Positions 49,040-63,291 of a DNA stretch of 64,000 nt are shown here, piece after piece. Under the pieces are notes generated by a model. That model made no database searches, had not been told where the DNA came from, and saw nothing but the letters and a program-made list of their open reading frames with translations. The first letter of the stretch is position 1, and each line of letters starts with the position of its first letter. The translations under genes were made by a program, and so were the position numbers. Source of the stretch: Bugulina stolonifera (Eukaryota; Bryozoa; Gymnolaemata; Cheilostomatida; Bugulidae); contig OW285190.1 in the NCBI GenBank assembly GCA_935421135.1, forward strand, positions 14,022,501 to 14,086,500, read 5' to 3'.

Positions 49040-51442
49040 TTTCACTTATGAAATAGGAAAACACCAACAAAGTGACTTTCACGTGAAATTATTTTACAGG
49101 AAGGTCTACAAATGGTTAGCAACTTGACTCGGTTTGGAGAGTTTGATCTGGTGTTTACCTTCTTGGAGTTGTACCACTCACGTCACCGGTCACCACCCGT
49201 ATGAATCTACTTTAACCCGAACTGAAACGAGAATCCTAACCACATGCAGCATTTCATTAGCTGAGACAATAGGTTCTACACATTGATTGGATAAGCTATC
49301 TAGATTTAATTGGTAGTTCTGAGAACCCCAGCTATATTTTGTAGGTTGTCCAACAAGACCATTTCCCGTACAAAAAAGAAAATCATTTTATTTTTCTTTT
49401 GGGGTTAGGAAAATATAAATATTGCTGTGTTAAATTTAAAATATAGCCTACAAATAAATGATTTGAGTAGGAACTAAAGAGTTTGTGTAATTGACTAAAA
49501 TCAAGCTAAGCCTATGCCAAGTTTCTAAGCAGAGTGTTTACATTTATTTTAATAAAGATATTATAATTATTATTATGATGATCAGAGACAGAGATACTGA
49601 TAGCCAAGGCTAAGGCTTGCTTCAGGTAATTTTATTTTTATATGAAAATCTATCTAATCATATTCTAAATTTATCAAACCTAACTAACTAGCTAATGAAA
49701 TGACAAAAATTAAGTTAAAAAACGAAACTTCAAAAGCTGGGCTGGATAAAAAGTTAAAATAAAGACTTTATCTACCAAACATCTAATGATTGATCAGACT
49801 AATATAAATGGTTGGTAGCTGAAGTTAATTAAAAGTCAACACAATTAAACACTATTTTTAAAATAAACTAGATTTCATTTAATATGGATTACAACTTTTA
49901 TGGAAGAATAAGAATAGTGTAATGGTTGGCCGGTCAAAGCCGCTATTACTTCACCTAACTACACCCAAACGAATGCCACACTTGCTGCAACTCGACCTCC
50001 CTACTGTTCACCCAGTAGGACGGTCATTCAGGCTACAGCCAATCCTAGAAGGATAGCGCCCGGTTGCCTAAGTCCAGTTATAGGATTAGCCTATAACGGT
50101 CCTGTAAAGATAATAGTACTAACTTAATTGTAATCAGAATAGTTACCTATAATCCAATAAAAGAGTAGTTGTCGATTCCAGAGTTTATTTCTAGCTAACT
50201 CTTATAATACAAAACATATGCTTTTATAGGCCTACTAGTTCATAAAACCACAAGTAGGTTGCAGATCATGATGACATTGCCGGTGGCCGGAACCTAACAG
50301 TCACCAGATAATTAGTTACATGACGACATAGTGGGTAGCCTTGAGACTAGCGTCACTGGATTCTATTCATAAGATAAAATATAAAGTCTATGATAATCCG
50401 TCATTAGGTCATTGCGAAGATAAATGATCTAGTTATAATTGAGGTGCTCACTACTAACCACACCTTTTAGAATATAATTGCTATCTACTAGACAAAGTAA
50501 ACAATGTTAAGGGTTATATAATTACATGTTGCAGGATAGTTAATTATAACCAAGCAGTGTCTTGCTTCAAGGGTCTTTAGCCTAGTTAATCTATGCAGTG
50601 TAGAACAGGGGCTTTGTCCACAACAATATGATAGAGGATTAGGAGGAAAGTGATAAAATTATATCAGTTTATTGTATCTTTAAAAAGGAAAGTAAAATAT
50701 TTGCATTTAGACTTGCATGGTACGTTTCTAAATTAGTGGGGCTTTATGTTTTGGTAGACTAATAAGGCTTATTGCCAAATTGTTTCTCATTTTGTAGCCA
50801 TAGTAGCAGTCTACATCATTGCCCTCCCTCCTGACTCTGTTAACCTACAGTATTATTCATGTTGCTTGGTAATGATTTCATGCAAATATTGGCTTACTAA
50901 GTTGGTGGGCATCAGTATCAGAAAAAAGTTTGATGTATGAAAACAGAATTTTTGCTGGCATTTAAATTGCAAGACATTATACTTAACCACATCTTTACAA
51001 CATCAGCAAACACCAGGTACAGTGCCGTTAGTCTATAAATTTTCAAAGAAAAATAATAATAATAAGTAATTGATATCAGATATCGAAACAATATTAGTGC
51101 TACCATACATCAATACGCATAGTCCAGCAGGCACTCTCTTGGATGCATTCTTGAAATCTTTGCTCTCTGCTCGATATAAATGCAATGTAGTTTTAGCTGG
51201 TGCAAAGCTTCAATATGTTTGCAGCCATATTTCTTATAAACTATTTCCTCAATTTCATACTTTGTAATGACTTTCATTTTGGGTGCCAGAACATTATCTC
51301 CTGAATCATCGTATCAATCGAAAGGTTGGAATTTCCACAATGATAAATTAAATCCATTTGCAATATAATAGTTCACAATTGACGAACGAAAAGCATTTTG
51401 TGTCATTGGCAATCTTTATTTTATTTCGCAGGATTGCTGATA
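49040..51442. other. Divergent intergenic/promoter region between KLHDC4 and CLPTM1L
   Basis: It contains the 5' ends of both genes; the CLPTM1L ATG follows closely after a TTTCGCAG acceptor-like site at 51424-51431, so a non-coding leader exon probably lies here. No TATA box is convincing, and no other gene is recognised. Confidence 0.5.
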
Positions 51443-54400
51443 ATGGGCTGGTTTTCTGTATCAACCCTCCTCATTGGACTGTGTACAGCGTATATAGGGC
51501 ATACCGTATGGACCATGTATAACATATTCCATGTTCCTCAGTGTGTTGAGAAATCAGATCAATCAACGCGTTGTATTCATTCATGGCTGTTTGTGCCAAG
51601 GAAAAATGGACAGCTCAACTATGAGAAATTGACGGTAGGTTGTTCTGTTGCATTAACTGTTAACTCAGTTGCCCTCAATTACTGTATACAATGGTAGTTC
51701 TAACTTGATTATTATTGTTATGTTTATTTACATTGCTCTGGTTATTTTTGGCTATTTCGCGTCATTGGAATCACCTTTAGTCAGGTCTGTTCTTAATTAT
51801 TTAGGTCACAATGTTTGGATCAACCAAACAAACCTATTCGAAGATATCTGATGGAAAGCTACTATATGAAAAGGAATTGTTTGATGTTTTTAGTCAACAA
51901 GAAATGTGAGTTTGCTATTACAACTGCACTATCTTCATATTATCTTCCCCTGTATTCTACACTGTAGCCTCTATGAAACAGACATCCTTCAGCTTTCATG
52001 ATTGAATGCAATTATCTGCAATTTGCAGTAACACGAATAAAGGGTAATGCATGTTGAATATAATATACTATCAATACTTTATTTTAGACTTGTGAATGTA
52101 TCATTATCACAAAAAGCCATAAGCAGTGGTAAGTATTATCTACACATGTTCATGACTCCCTCTGGTGTGGAGCCTCTTTCTGGTAATGCCAAGATCACAC
52201 GGCTCACAGTTCCGCTTACTCAACTATCGACTCCAAAAGCAGAGGCATTTAATCTAATGGGTGAAGAGAATAAGACCAAGTCAAACGCTGAGAGTGAAGC
52301 TAAGGTTCCACATTGGAAGAGTAGAGTGACACTGTCTATTATGACAGATGACATCTCTCTTGATATTCACAGTGTGCCCAGTGAGATATACCCTTATATT
52401 GCCAAAAGAATAGACCAAAAAACTTGGAGTTATCTGCCCATTGCCTATGTAGATCAGCTGAGTTTGAGGCTGCGAGATTTAGAGGTACCAGTAGTTAGAG
52501 TAACATATAATTTGGTTCGTCATGAATTTTTTGAGGTATTAACATTCACTAAATACGTGATAAGAAACTTATTATATGTTACAATGTTGCGAATACTTTG
52601 CAAATCTGAAAAAAAAGAGTTGTCTTCTCTTCATTTTGTAAATTGTCCTTTCTTACTCCAAATCCTAACTTCAACATACAGACATTTCTTAGCACATATT
52701 AATTTTTAATAAATGTTAATTCCTGATTTTTTTTTTGTGCAGAATGCACCATCTTGCATTTGAAGTTGTCCGGTTTCACCATGTAGCCCCACCAAGCATT
52801 GACTAACTTCAAGAAAATTCTCACAATGATCATGTCTCCATTTTATAATGTGAGCAAGACTTGTAAAGGTATTAGTCATGTTACCAATTAGTCATGTTGC
52901 ATGTATGTGTATGTATTATAGAGGATAAAGCCTGACAAACAGGAAATGCCGCTAACCATTGTGTATCAACCTATCGGTATCGGTAAACTAAAAGTTTGGA
53001 ATAACTTTGAACTGGCCTTCAAGCAGCTCGGCACATATGGTACGTGATACTACCCCCTTGTCTTAGAAAAGGATCATGTTAATTTCAACAGTATGTACAT
53101 GTGTATAGTGTAGAATGGTGAGTCGTGTCCAGTTAGGCATTAGAAATCTATTCGTGAAACGCTTTTTATTAATGCTTCAAGTTTTTATGCCACACTTGAT
53201 ACTCGACTTGTTAGTGATGGCTAGTTAGTAATATTCTACTGTAAACTATTTCATGTAAGGTTTTGGAGAGAAAGAGGTGGATGAAGTAAAAGGGATATTT
53301 GCTGATACAAGCTTCTACTTCCTGATAATGACTTTCATTATCTCAGCTCTCCATGTGAGTTAACATAACATGTATCAGTTAGCTAATAATATACAGTGTG
53401 ACATGTATCAGTTAGCTAATAATATACAGTGTAACACGTAATATCAGTTAGCTAATAATATACAGTGTAACATGTAATATCAGTTAGCTAATAATATACA
53501 GTGTAACATGTATCAGTTAGCTAATAATATACAGTGTAACACGTAATATCAGTTAGCTAATAATATACAGTGTAACATGTAATATCAGTTAGCTAATAAT
53601 ATACAGTGTAACATGTATCAGTTAGCTAATAATATACAGTGTAACATGTAATATCAGTTAGCTAATAATATACAGTGTGACACGTATCAGTTAGCTAGTA
53701 ATATACAGTGTAACATGTAATATCAGTTAGCTAATAATATACAGTGTGACACGTATCAGTTAGCTAGTAATATACAGTGTAACATGTAATATCAGTTAGC
53801 TAGTAATATACAGTGTAACATGTAATATCAGTTAGCTAGTAATATACAGTGTAACATGTAATATCAGTTAGCTAATAATATACAGTGTGACATGTATCAG
53901 TTAGCTAATAATATACAGTGTGACATGTATCAGTTAGCTAATAATATACAGTGTGACATGTATCAGTTAGCTAGTAATATACAGTGTAACACGTATCAGT
54001 TAGCTAGTAATATACAGTGTAACATGTAATATCAGTTAGCTAGTAATATACAGTGTAACATGTAATATCAGTTAGCTAATAATATACAGTGTAACATGTA
54101 ATATCAGTTAGCTAATAATAGTACCAAAGTATTTATTTGCAAATCAAGCACAATTTACATGTACATGTGTATAGATCAGACATAAATATATTTGGAAACT
54201 TTTACAGAAAAATAAAACAGTAATTTCTTTATATTCCGAAATGCACTGCAACTTGTTACTTATTTCTATGGGTGCAATGTTAGTCACAGAGTTAGTGCAT
54301 GTGATTCTTATGCATTATCAACATCTCCTTCCTTTTATCCATACATTGTAGATGTGTATCGTGTAACAGTATGTTCTAACTTTGTAGATATTGTTTGATA

Positions 54401-56850
54401 CCCTCGCATTCAAAAATGACATAAGTTATTGGAGGAAAAGGGAGAATATGATTGGATTGTCTACTAGAGTGGGTGAGTAGTACTGAATACAAGTACAAAT
54501 ACCAGGTATTGGCACAACTCCTACCAGCAAGAGAGGCTATGCTGACATTTAATGCTTGCATGCTTGGGAGTTGTCTGTTCTTCAGAAAATGTAGACAAAA
54601 ATATGACAATGTAATATAACATGAAACTGACCATAAGTAACAGTTTTACAATGTATTTTAGTACAATTAGCATTAAAACCTGTATACCTGTATACTACAA
54701 TTTACAACTCAGTTATAAAGCATCCGGTTACTAACTTTTGTTTGTGAAGTGCCGGACCATATACAGAATTGGTTACTTCCGTTGCTGTGATGTTATACTG
54801 ACTAACGAATGTTGATGATAACTTGTAGTTATGTGGCGTTGTGTGAGCACCATCATCATATTCTTCTACCTACTTGACTCTGATACTAGTCTACTCGTAT
54901 CCGTCCCCACTGGTATATCAGTTCTTATAGAAATATGGAAACTTAAAAAGGCATTTAAAATTACATTGAGCTTTTCCAGTCAACCAATTAAGGTATACAT
55001 TACGTTACCCAGTTATGCTAGTAGGTTGTAAATATCTTGCTGATGTTTGGTTTCTTGCATCTCTGATGTTACCTAGTAGCACCGCTGTTGTGTTTGGATT
55101 CTACTTAGATGTGTACGTGTATACTTTATGTTAGCGCGTTCATTTGCTGGTGAGATTTATCTTCTCTTGAGCAAGCTGTAGTAGAAGATGAATAGCATGT
55201 ATTTATAGTAAATATATTTTATATCTTCATAAATTATCATTTGTTTGGCAAATGCTAGGTTTCAATTTAAATTAGACAAACTGTGTTACTCTGTCTGTGA
55301 GCTAGTATTTCTCTACTGTTACTGTAAAGTAATACTGGTTTGTAGTTTGGAGGAACTTCTGATAAGGAGAAGGAGACTGAGGAGTTTGATGCTACTGCTA
55401 TGAAGTATCTGAGTTATTTCCTCTACCCTATGATAGCCTGTGGGGCTATATATTCCCTTCTTTATACTCCACATAAGAGGTAAGTCAGTCCATTGTCTAT
55501 GCTATACTACATACTATACTACATACATGTAAATGCTGAACACTAGTCACATGTAATGAGATGACTAAGTGGGCAACAGCATCATTACAATATTATATTT
55601 CTGTGATATATTATTTGGTGTTCAGCACTCATTATTTATACCAATTTGTGCATTTCTTTGTCTATGGAAGTTGTCCTTTCTTTACACTGATGAGAGAGGG
55701 AGAGGACAACTTCATTTCTCATGAATATGTCTTAATACTCTTGCATTGTGTTCTTGTCTATTACAGTTGGTATTCTTGGTGCCTACAAAGTCTAGTCAAT
55801 GGAGTCTATGCATTTGGTTTCCTCTTCATGTTGCCTCAACTCTTTGTCAACTATAAACTCAAATCTGTGGCTCACCTGCCTTGGAGGGCGTTCATGTATA
55901 AGGTTAGTGATATCACTGCATTGTTGTTGACAGAGTTTAGCCTAGACATAGACTCTCTTATACCCACTCTGTAGTCTCTATGGTATATCAATTACTTGAG
56001 ACGTGAAATCTTGCTGAATATTTTCAAAAGTCTTTCTTATCCGGTCATGACATCACCCAACATTCTGGCTCAAATGTGTGTCATTCGGAGTATGTAGCTA
56101 CATGTATGCACTGCATGTATTTGTGTTTATATACGTATTTGTGTTTATATATCGTACATTAGCATTTTATCTATTGGTACCCAGTTAGTACATTATGAGG
56201 TAAGGTGTAATATGTACGCAGTATACACTTATATACACACGGCATATGTTTGTGATTTACAGGCTTTCAACACTTTCATAGATGATGTATTTGCCTTTAT
56301 AATAACTATGCCTACAGCACATAGAGTGGCCTGTTTCAGAGATGACCTCGTCTTTGTTATCTACCTGTATCAGCGCTGGTAAGTAGTTATCACGGTTGTT
56401 ATTATGTACTATCTTTTCTCTACTATTTCTCTACTATTTCTCTACGTACCTCGAATGATTTATTTTATTGAAAAGTATATTTACATGTAGTTTTAGAATG
56501 CAGTTTTTATATGAATATCGTTATGATAGTGATTAAAGGTTTTACAATTTCCCGTTCTATTCTTGCGATATTATTATCACGTGTTGCATTGATTCACTGC
56601 AAATGTATTTTTTACATAAGTTAGTGAAAATAATTTGTGCATAAAATCGGACGCCTGCATCCGCTACTGCATCTAAAGCAACACAGCACAAATTCACATG
56701 TAGTCAGAAAATCATACAGAAATAAACCGTTTAATCTTGTAACTATGCTGTAGGCTGTACCCAGTTGATAAAACTAGGGTGAATGAATACGGGCAGAGTT
56801 TTGATGACCTTGATACTGGATCGTCAGGAGACAAAGAGAAGAAGGAGTAG
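51443..56850 (+). CDS. CLPTM1L: CLPTM1-like membrane protein (CLPTM1L/CRR9), 11 exons, about 544 aa
   Basis: Exons: 51443-51634, 51805-51905, 52088-52484, 52922-53039, 53260-53354, 54388-54472, 54829-54992, 55346-55479, 55767-55902, 56263-56378 and 56754-56850. All phases agree. An N-terminal signal-anchor helix (about residues 5-24) is followed by a large luminal domain (about 30-285) with [10 protein letters not shown] near 217. Multiple membrane helices follow, with the highly conserved [61 protein letters not shown] and YLYQRWLYPVDK blocks. The tail is charged (SSGDKEKKE). Human CLPTM1L is 538 aa. The family sits in the ER; CLPTM1L is reported to scramble glucosaminylphosphatidylinositol in GPI-anchor synthesis. 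The start ATG matches the family's start position. The gene is intact; intron 5 contains a large minisatellite. Confidence 0.97.
53358..54120. repeat. Minisatellite in CLPTM1L intron 5, about 22 units
   Basis: Units are about 32 or 36 bp with core ATCAGTTAGCTAATAATATA then CAGTGTAACATGTA. The length difference is one extra ATAT-type step (GTAATATCAG versus GTATCAG), and the two unit types are interspersed. Variants AATAATA/AGTAATA and ACATG/ACACG assort in blocks. Confidence 0.97.
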
Positions 56851-58026
56851 CGGGTAGGATTGTGCCATACTATGAAATGTCACTGTAGATAGATAATGGT
56901 AAACTACCAAATAGTAGAATATATCGTACTGTACCTAGTGCAGTATGTAGCTTAAACTCTTTCATATAATCAGTAACTGTACCTCTTTGAAATGTAGGAT
57001 ACGCTCAGTAAGTTGTTAAAGTTTTAATTATTAGTATTTATTATTGGTAAATAGCAAACATAGACTCGTATTCTTCTAGATTAATGTTCTATCCATCTGT
57101 TATAAACCATCCCTAAACGCACTGTTAGGGGCGAGTCTGCTCATAGCGGAGTAGTTGTTCAGTATTTGCATGGTATACGTTTCAGAAAGTACTTTACAAA
57201 TTAAAGTATAGAAGTCTGAAGAGTCTGAGCTCCAGAATCTAAATTAACGGTTCAAAGAGTTTTCTTTTTCCCAAAAGCTCAAAATACAATACATTCTCTT
57301 ACCAATGTAGATCTCATTCTTCTTATTTTGTGTCTTTTATGAAATTTATTATTTTGTGAATTTCTGCCATAATGCAATAAATATAACAATGAAATCACAA
57401 TACAAATATTTATTATTAGCGTCAATGAAACATGTGCATGTACATACTCAAATAGATTTCACGATATTTATAGTTATATAATAATAAAGGGGTTTACTGG
57501 ACTTATGAGTATATCACAGAAAAATATAGAAATAGTTAAGAAAGCATACCATTTTAATTAATATTTACTGCGCGGGCATTGAACATGCGACATGGAGGAA
57601 ACTGAAAAACTTTCAATTTAAAAGCCTTACAAACTTTACATAAGACTTCTGTATACTGTTCGAAATGAGGCTTGACAAGGTTTAACATAAGATCTTTTAG
57701 AGTATGCATAACTTGCTGATTGGTATAGAGGTATTAGCTGAGAGATCCATTTGGAAAAGCCATTTACCCTACTAACTGTTTACGAAATGAATGCAAAGTA
57801 GAGCCGTTTAGGAAAACAGTTTCCATGGATTATTGAATGAGTACATGAATGTAAGTTTGCTAAAGATTACGGCATTTGAAATAAAAGCCAGAGTTCACAA
57901 CAACAATGTTATAGAGGTCTATGCATATCTCGCACTTTGGAATAAGTAGACAGGTTGAGTTACTGACACGTTTTGTAAGAACATACAGTACTTAGGTGAA
58001 GAGGACAACTCCTCGCTTTTCCCTTA
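56851..58026. other. Convergent intergenic region between CLPTM1L and tektin
   Basis: 3' flanks of two converging genes; AT-rich; no other gene recognised. Confidence 0.6.
57376..57381 (+). terminator. Possible CLPTM1L polyadenylation signal
   Basis: AATAAA about 525 bases after the stop; a usable signal may lie nearer. Confidence 0.3.
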
Positions 58027-61000
58027 TTAAGACATCAATGGCATGTTGAGTATCGGTCCTACCTGACCTGTAAAATAGTATTGTTTAAAATATAGATTTA
58101 TATCATGAGAAAATATGTTTTAAAGTCGAGATATTTTTTCTATCCCACTAGAAATAAAATATATAGCAGCATATTGTGGTATTTGTAAAAGGAAGCATCG
58201 CTGTTGTGACAAATTGTTTTCAAATAGAAATAAAAGATGTGAAACCTGGCTCTGTCTTATATGCTTCCTACCTTTAGGAAATACCTTCCTCATGCCCATA
58301 CAAGATTTGCTATCAATTGCTAGTGAGTTCTCCTTGACAGAGATGTCTCTCTCTAGCTCTGACTTTGTTTTCATTAGTCTTGCCATTGACATCTCCGATG
58401 CTTTCAAGTTTTCTTTCAGCTTTCTTATTGACTCCCTGATCTCATGAACCTCACTGATGATCCTGGAAGAGAATGAGTATGTGCTGACAACCCTCCTACG
58501 CTTGTATTCATACTAGGACAACATTAGAGCTAATGCACAGGAGTGGAGCAATTCAGCAAAACTATTTAATTTCTGAAGTGAGAGTTGTATTCTCTATTTA
58601 TTCCTTCACAATGATTGCTCCAATCATAAACAAAGAGTTAAGACTATGAAAGATTTCCACTAATACATATTCATCACTGATGTGAAGAATGTCTTAGATC
58701 AAAATAAAAAAAGCATGTTTATCATACCCGTTCATCGGGGAATCTCTGCACACTTCTACATTCAATCTCTTATTTCTCTCGTCCAATCTTGTCTGCGCGA
58801 CCTTCATGTAGCCTTCCTTATCTCTGATAGCCTTTCGGAGAAGCTCGATGTTCCTATCCATGTCCATGATTTCTTGCATTACCTTTAGTCAATAGAACAC
58901 TGCATTGTACTTTGCTATTATACATTTTAATGCAGTTTGTAGATACGCTGTAGATGTATAACGTATCCATAATTTACATGTGCGATGTACAATGTAGATC
59001 ATCTAGTAATGTTCTTAGATACACTTGTTTTGGATGACGAGGTGTGTGTTAATATTATCTTGGCCACTTATACTGCTATACGGTACTGGTATTCCAGTTA
59101 GGCGCAAGAATGAAAAAAATTGTTCCTGGATAGCTCAAAACTGATTGCCCAAATCACTACTCAGAATCTACAGCTATCAAAATTTCTCCACTAACGCACC
59201 TAATCCAATACCAGACAGGTAACTGGATGTAATTGCTTGTTAGATTCTCCATTGGTATGTGTCACTATCTGCATGCTTACCCTTTGGAGGTGGCTCTGCA
59301 GTCTCTCTTTAGTATCGGCAGTTTCTCTCACCCTATTGTTGAAGGCGTTGTTGACAGCATTAAACTGGTTCCACATAGCATTGGCACAGGCTCTCAGACA
59401 TGCATCTATTTCACCTCTTAACTTCTCGCTAGCCTCTCTTTCACGTCTGGATCTTGCAATATTATTCCGTGTAAACTGAACCCAAGAATTTGGCGAGCTC
59501 AAGCTGGAAAATAACAGAAATGTTGCATTTTACAGTTCTGTTCCATAACTTGTAGCAATATACATGTAGTACATGCTATGTGAAGCATTAAGAGTAAAAG
59601 AGTAGGCTTTGTAAATACGGTGAAATGTGTTAAAATATCAAATCTACCCAGCACTAACTCCCATCTCATTTAATCAATAAGGAACAAATAATGTGGCGTC
59701 ACGTTTATCAACTGGCGTGACCTATAATGACCTCTCTTTCTATTTTGTTCTGTCAAAGGTCGTATCATTCAGTTGAAAATATATTTTTATCCATAGGTAA
59801 GTTCCTCGTTCACTTACGTGTTGTCGATATTCTCCACACCAGGAAAGTAACCAATGCCACCACTAGAATTCCTCAGCTGGTACATCCTGTCATCGACGAC
59901 TTCAGCATGAGTCTTGTCTTTGGCATCTTTCTCCATTTCATGCATAGCAGCCCGATTCATTCTGTCAAATAAGCAAAAAATATTAGATTGCATGGTCTTT
60001 TGTCAAAGTTTAAAATTTATGCAATTTATTTTGCCAGTGTCTCTTATAATTACATATAGTGTGAAAATTATTCATACATGTATGTTTGATTCCAAAGATA
60101 TGTTCAGCCAGCATTGTACTGTATGCTGATCGAAGAGGAAGGCCTTCCAAAAATGTTTTGCCCTTTCCGTCTCTGATAGGAGGGGTCACAAATGTTTTTT
60201 TCTCCTGTGCAAAACCTACTTGAGCTGTACATGAGCCCTTTCGATGCATTTCCTCATCAGCTGCTGGCAATTCTTGATGGTACTGACTTCTGCAGTAAGC
60301 TGTCTCTCAACGTCATCATGAACAATATCTACACCTGTTCTTTTCTCTCGGTGGAGCAGGCACTCCTCTGCTACATGCATGGGGTTAGCTGTCGATCTAT
60401 AACTTTTCTCCAACACCCTAGTGTGCTCCTTTGTGTGGAAGAGTGGAGGAAGTGTTAAATAGATGTAGATATTAGACCAACCAATTATGATAGCTTTTGT
60501 GATAGTTTTTCAAGGCTACAGAAATTAATTTCTTCAAAGTTACTAAAAGTTAGGCATGTGTGCGTGTATGATAGGCTCTAACTGTGTTTTTTAATTTCGG
60601 GATTGATGTAACATTTTGTTTGGAAAGTTATAGCATGGGGTCACTGTTGGCATGTAAAAGCACTGTTTAGAGAAATGTATGTTATACCTGCAGATTGTCT
60701 ATCTCATTCTCCATCTCTCTAATCTCAGATAGAAGCTCATGCTTCCAGAAGTTTACATCATTCTTACGATGCAGAAGTCGAGCGGAATTGTCAGCTTGAC
60801 GTCGCTTCGTTCTGTCATCTGCTTCCTACATAAATTACATGTACATATTATTGCTGAAAAATTTTACACATTTATTTCACAGTGAGAATGGGTTGTACAC
60901 AACGTGTGAATAGAGATTTTATCAAATTTATTCAACATGCATGCGGCAAACAACTCTTGGGCCAAAACAGTGTGGCATAGATGTAATATCTGTGAAATAC

Positions 61001-63291
61001 CTTAACAGCCCTCCATGCCTCGGTCCTAATTTGGTGCCCCATATTTCTCTCCCTATCGGACAGTTGGTAGTGTAGATTGTTACTGTGGTCCCAATCTTGC
61101 TCGGAGTACCTCGAATACACCATTTTCCTGAAAAGTAGAGTACACATTGGCTGGTCCTCATCTTCCTGGGAGAATTTTTATCAATATTCGGACAGCTCAT
61201 TGTCATTAAACAGTTAATCTATTATTATTGTACCATTTTACATTTTAATCACCTGTTCCATATTTTCATGGGAATTATTTGAGACTAAAAATTGTACACT
61301 TGAATTTTATTAGGGAGAGTAGCATCCTCTCCCTGATTTTACCTTGGTAGAAAACTAGATAGTTTCAAACTTATCAAAAACGATTATATAACATCATGTA
61401 CATGTAGTATATTTATGTCAACAATGAGTTTTATCGAAGCATCAGAGGGTGGGTGGGGTTGTCAACCCATTAAAGTACCAACCTTGCTGGGTTGTAGATG
61501 TTTTTGGTGTTGCTGATGTCAATTAGTCCAGCTGACTTCCTCATTAAATTATAATTAGTTGGTGTTAAAGACCTTCTATATATGCTAGAGGCTGAAGGAC
61601 TGCGTGACATCGGGAGGGTGGAATTGAAGGCTATGATGGACATGTTGAAATGTAGGCTATAAATTCTAAAAAGGCAAATTAGCTACAGAAGTAATTCTAT
61701 ATAATTATTATACAGTATGGTTACGGAGAAAAGATACAAGAATTGTAGTTTGTACTGATACTATAGGATACAATCTAGTAAAATTTTATACCGTTTTAGA
61801 CGTCATGATTATTTCATCTTATTGCAATATCGTATAGCAGTTTAAAAATTAAATTACCCACTTTTAATGGATCATTAATCAATATACTCAAGAACTTTGA
61901 AAGTGTTTTTTTCGCCGAACAATACTCTCTTGAGCTCAAAAGGTATATTCGTTTCCAGGAAGTATGAGTACTTGTAACTATTGACAACACTGGTACTCAT
62001 AAGTGTTGCCAATGACAACATACACTCGAGATCTGAAACTATACAAGTCATACCGTTACCAATAATTGGAGAAAGCACCCAGACTTATCCAATGTCACAG
62101 GACTAAATTGGAAATTCTGCTACAGATGTACTATTTTATACTAAGATTATGCTGCAGATTGTATCAGTTTGAATTTTCAAATGACCAAATTTTAACTAGA
62201 AAGAATTGACGCTCTTTTTATTAACATAACTTTGGTACTAAAATGGGCGAAGTATACTTGTATAAATTTTATGCTTATAAAGAAGTTGTTTTCACATCCA
62301 TATACGTGTAGGATCTCAAGCTAGTATTCACAGATTCAAACTCTATATATTGTCAACCAAGTTTTATTCTTAGACGCTGCAGATACTTTTGTTACATAAA
62401 TAAATGCGCCGTAAGCAATATTTAAAATATTAAATGCTTCTATTAGCTTAGGACTACCTCAATCTTCAACTCACTACAAATGACTCCAGACGAAAATTTT
62501 ATATCGGTTTTTCGACACTAAACATGCCTGTCAGTCATGTGAAGATGTAAACATGTGCATAACTATGTATTTGTATAGGCATATATACGTATATCCAGTA
62601 ATATAGCATATAGTAATTCCTGAAATGGCAGCATACACATATCGTATGTACACCTACTCGTATATTTACATACATACACATACACATGCAAACACAGCCG
62701 TATATGATTTATACTAACATACTATACACTTACACTTGTATAAATATAGCATCATGTATTACATTATTTGTCTACAACCAATTTATGAAATTTCAATTTG
62801 TTTCAGTCTGGAAGTTGATGTCCACCCAGAAACAGTGTTGTAATAGGAGTGAGAATAAATATAGACTTTCAATAAGAAATTATTTTAACAACCATTATAT
62901 GCATATACTGCCCTTGTCTGGCAAAACAATGTATCTCCATTTTGTAAAACTTTGTAATAGATCTATAAACAGAGCTATATCAGACAATCATTTTGGTCCC
63001 TGACTTGATACATTGTTTCACCAGCTAGAAAAAGCATAGAAGCAGCTGCAAATTTTTCAAAAGAAGTTCACACATGATGAAACTCACTAATAACATCTTA
63101 TTTAAGCAAGAAAGTGAAAATCAAAATTTTTGAAGATACAGTATAGTACATATAGTACATTGCACATAACAAATATATACAGTATGTAACAATACAATAT
63201 TATGTAATTTTACTCACGCTTCTAGCTTGCTGTCAGTGCTGCTGTCTGTCCTTGCTGCCGTCTCTAGCTGCACTGCTGCCAATTGTCTCAT
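58027..63291 (-). CDS. Tektin, ciliary filament protein, 9-10 coding exons, 462 or about 494 aa
   Basis: Core exons: 61643-61483, 61127-61001, 60825-60688, 60428-60220, 59961-59818, 59503-59281, 58882-58728, 58462-58272 and 58067-58027, all in phase. Coding could also start at 63291 (exon 63291-63218) and splice in phase to 61665, adding 32 residues. Coiled-coil tektin hallmarks in order: SEQDWDHSN, KNDVNFWKHEL, EECLLHREKRTG followed by VDIVHDDVE, a block with YQLRNSSGGI, SPNSWVQFTRNNI, VAQTRLDERNKR, the signature nonapeptide region RLNVEVCRD (canonical RPNVELCRD), SEVHEI and CMGMRK. Motifs are closest to the tektin-3/4/5 group, but I do not assign an orthologue. Tektins form filaments inside ciliary and flagellar doublet microtubules. 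The last exon (13 codons) is short but has good splice sites. Confidence 0.93.

Noticed and set aside
51070..51267. Plus-strand 65-codon frame upstream of CLPTM1L
   Set aside because: No similarity to the CLPTM1L N terminus, which is already complete from 51443; no splice donor linking it in phase that I could support.
53358..54120. CRISPR-like regular repeat
   Set aside because: There are no unique spacers; whole units repeat in tandem, it lies within an animal gene intron, and there are no cas genes.
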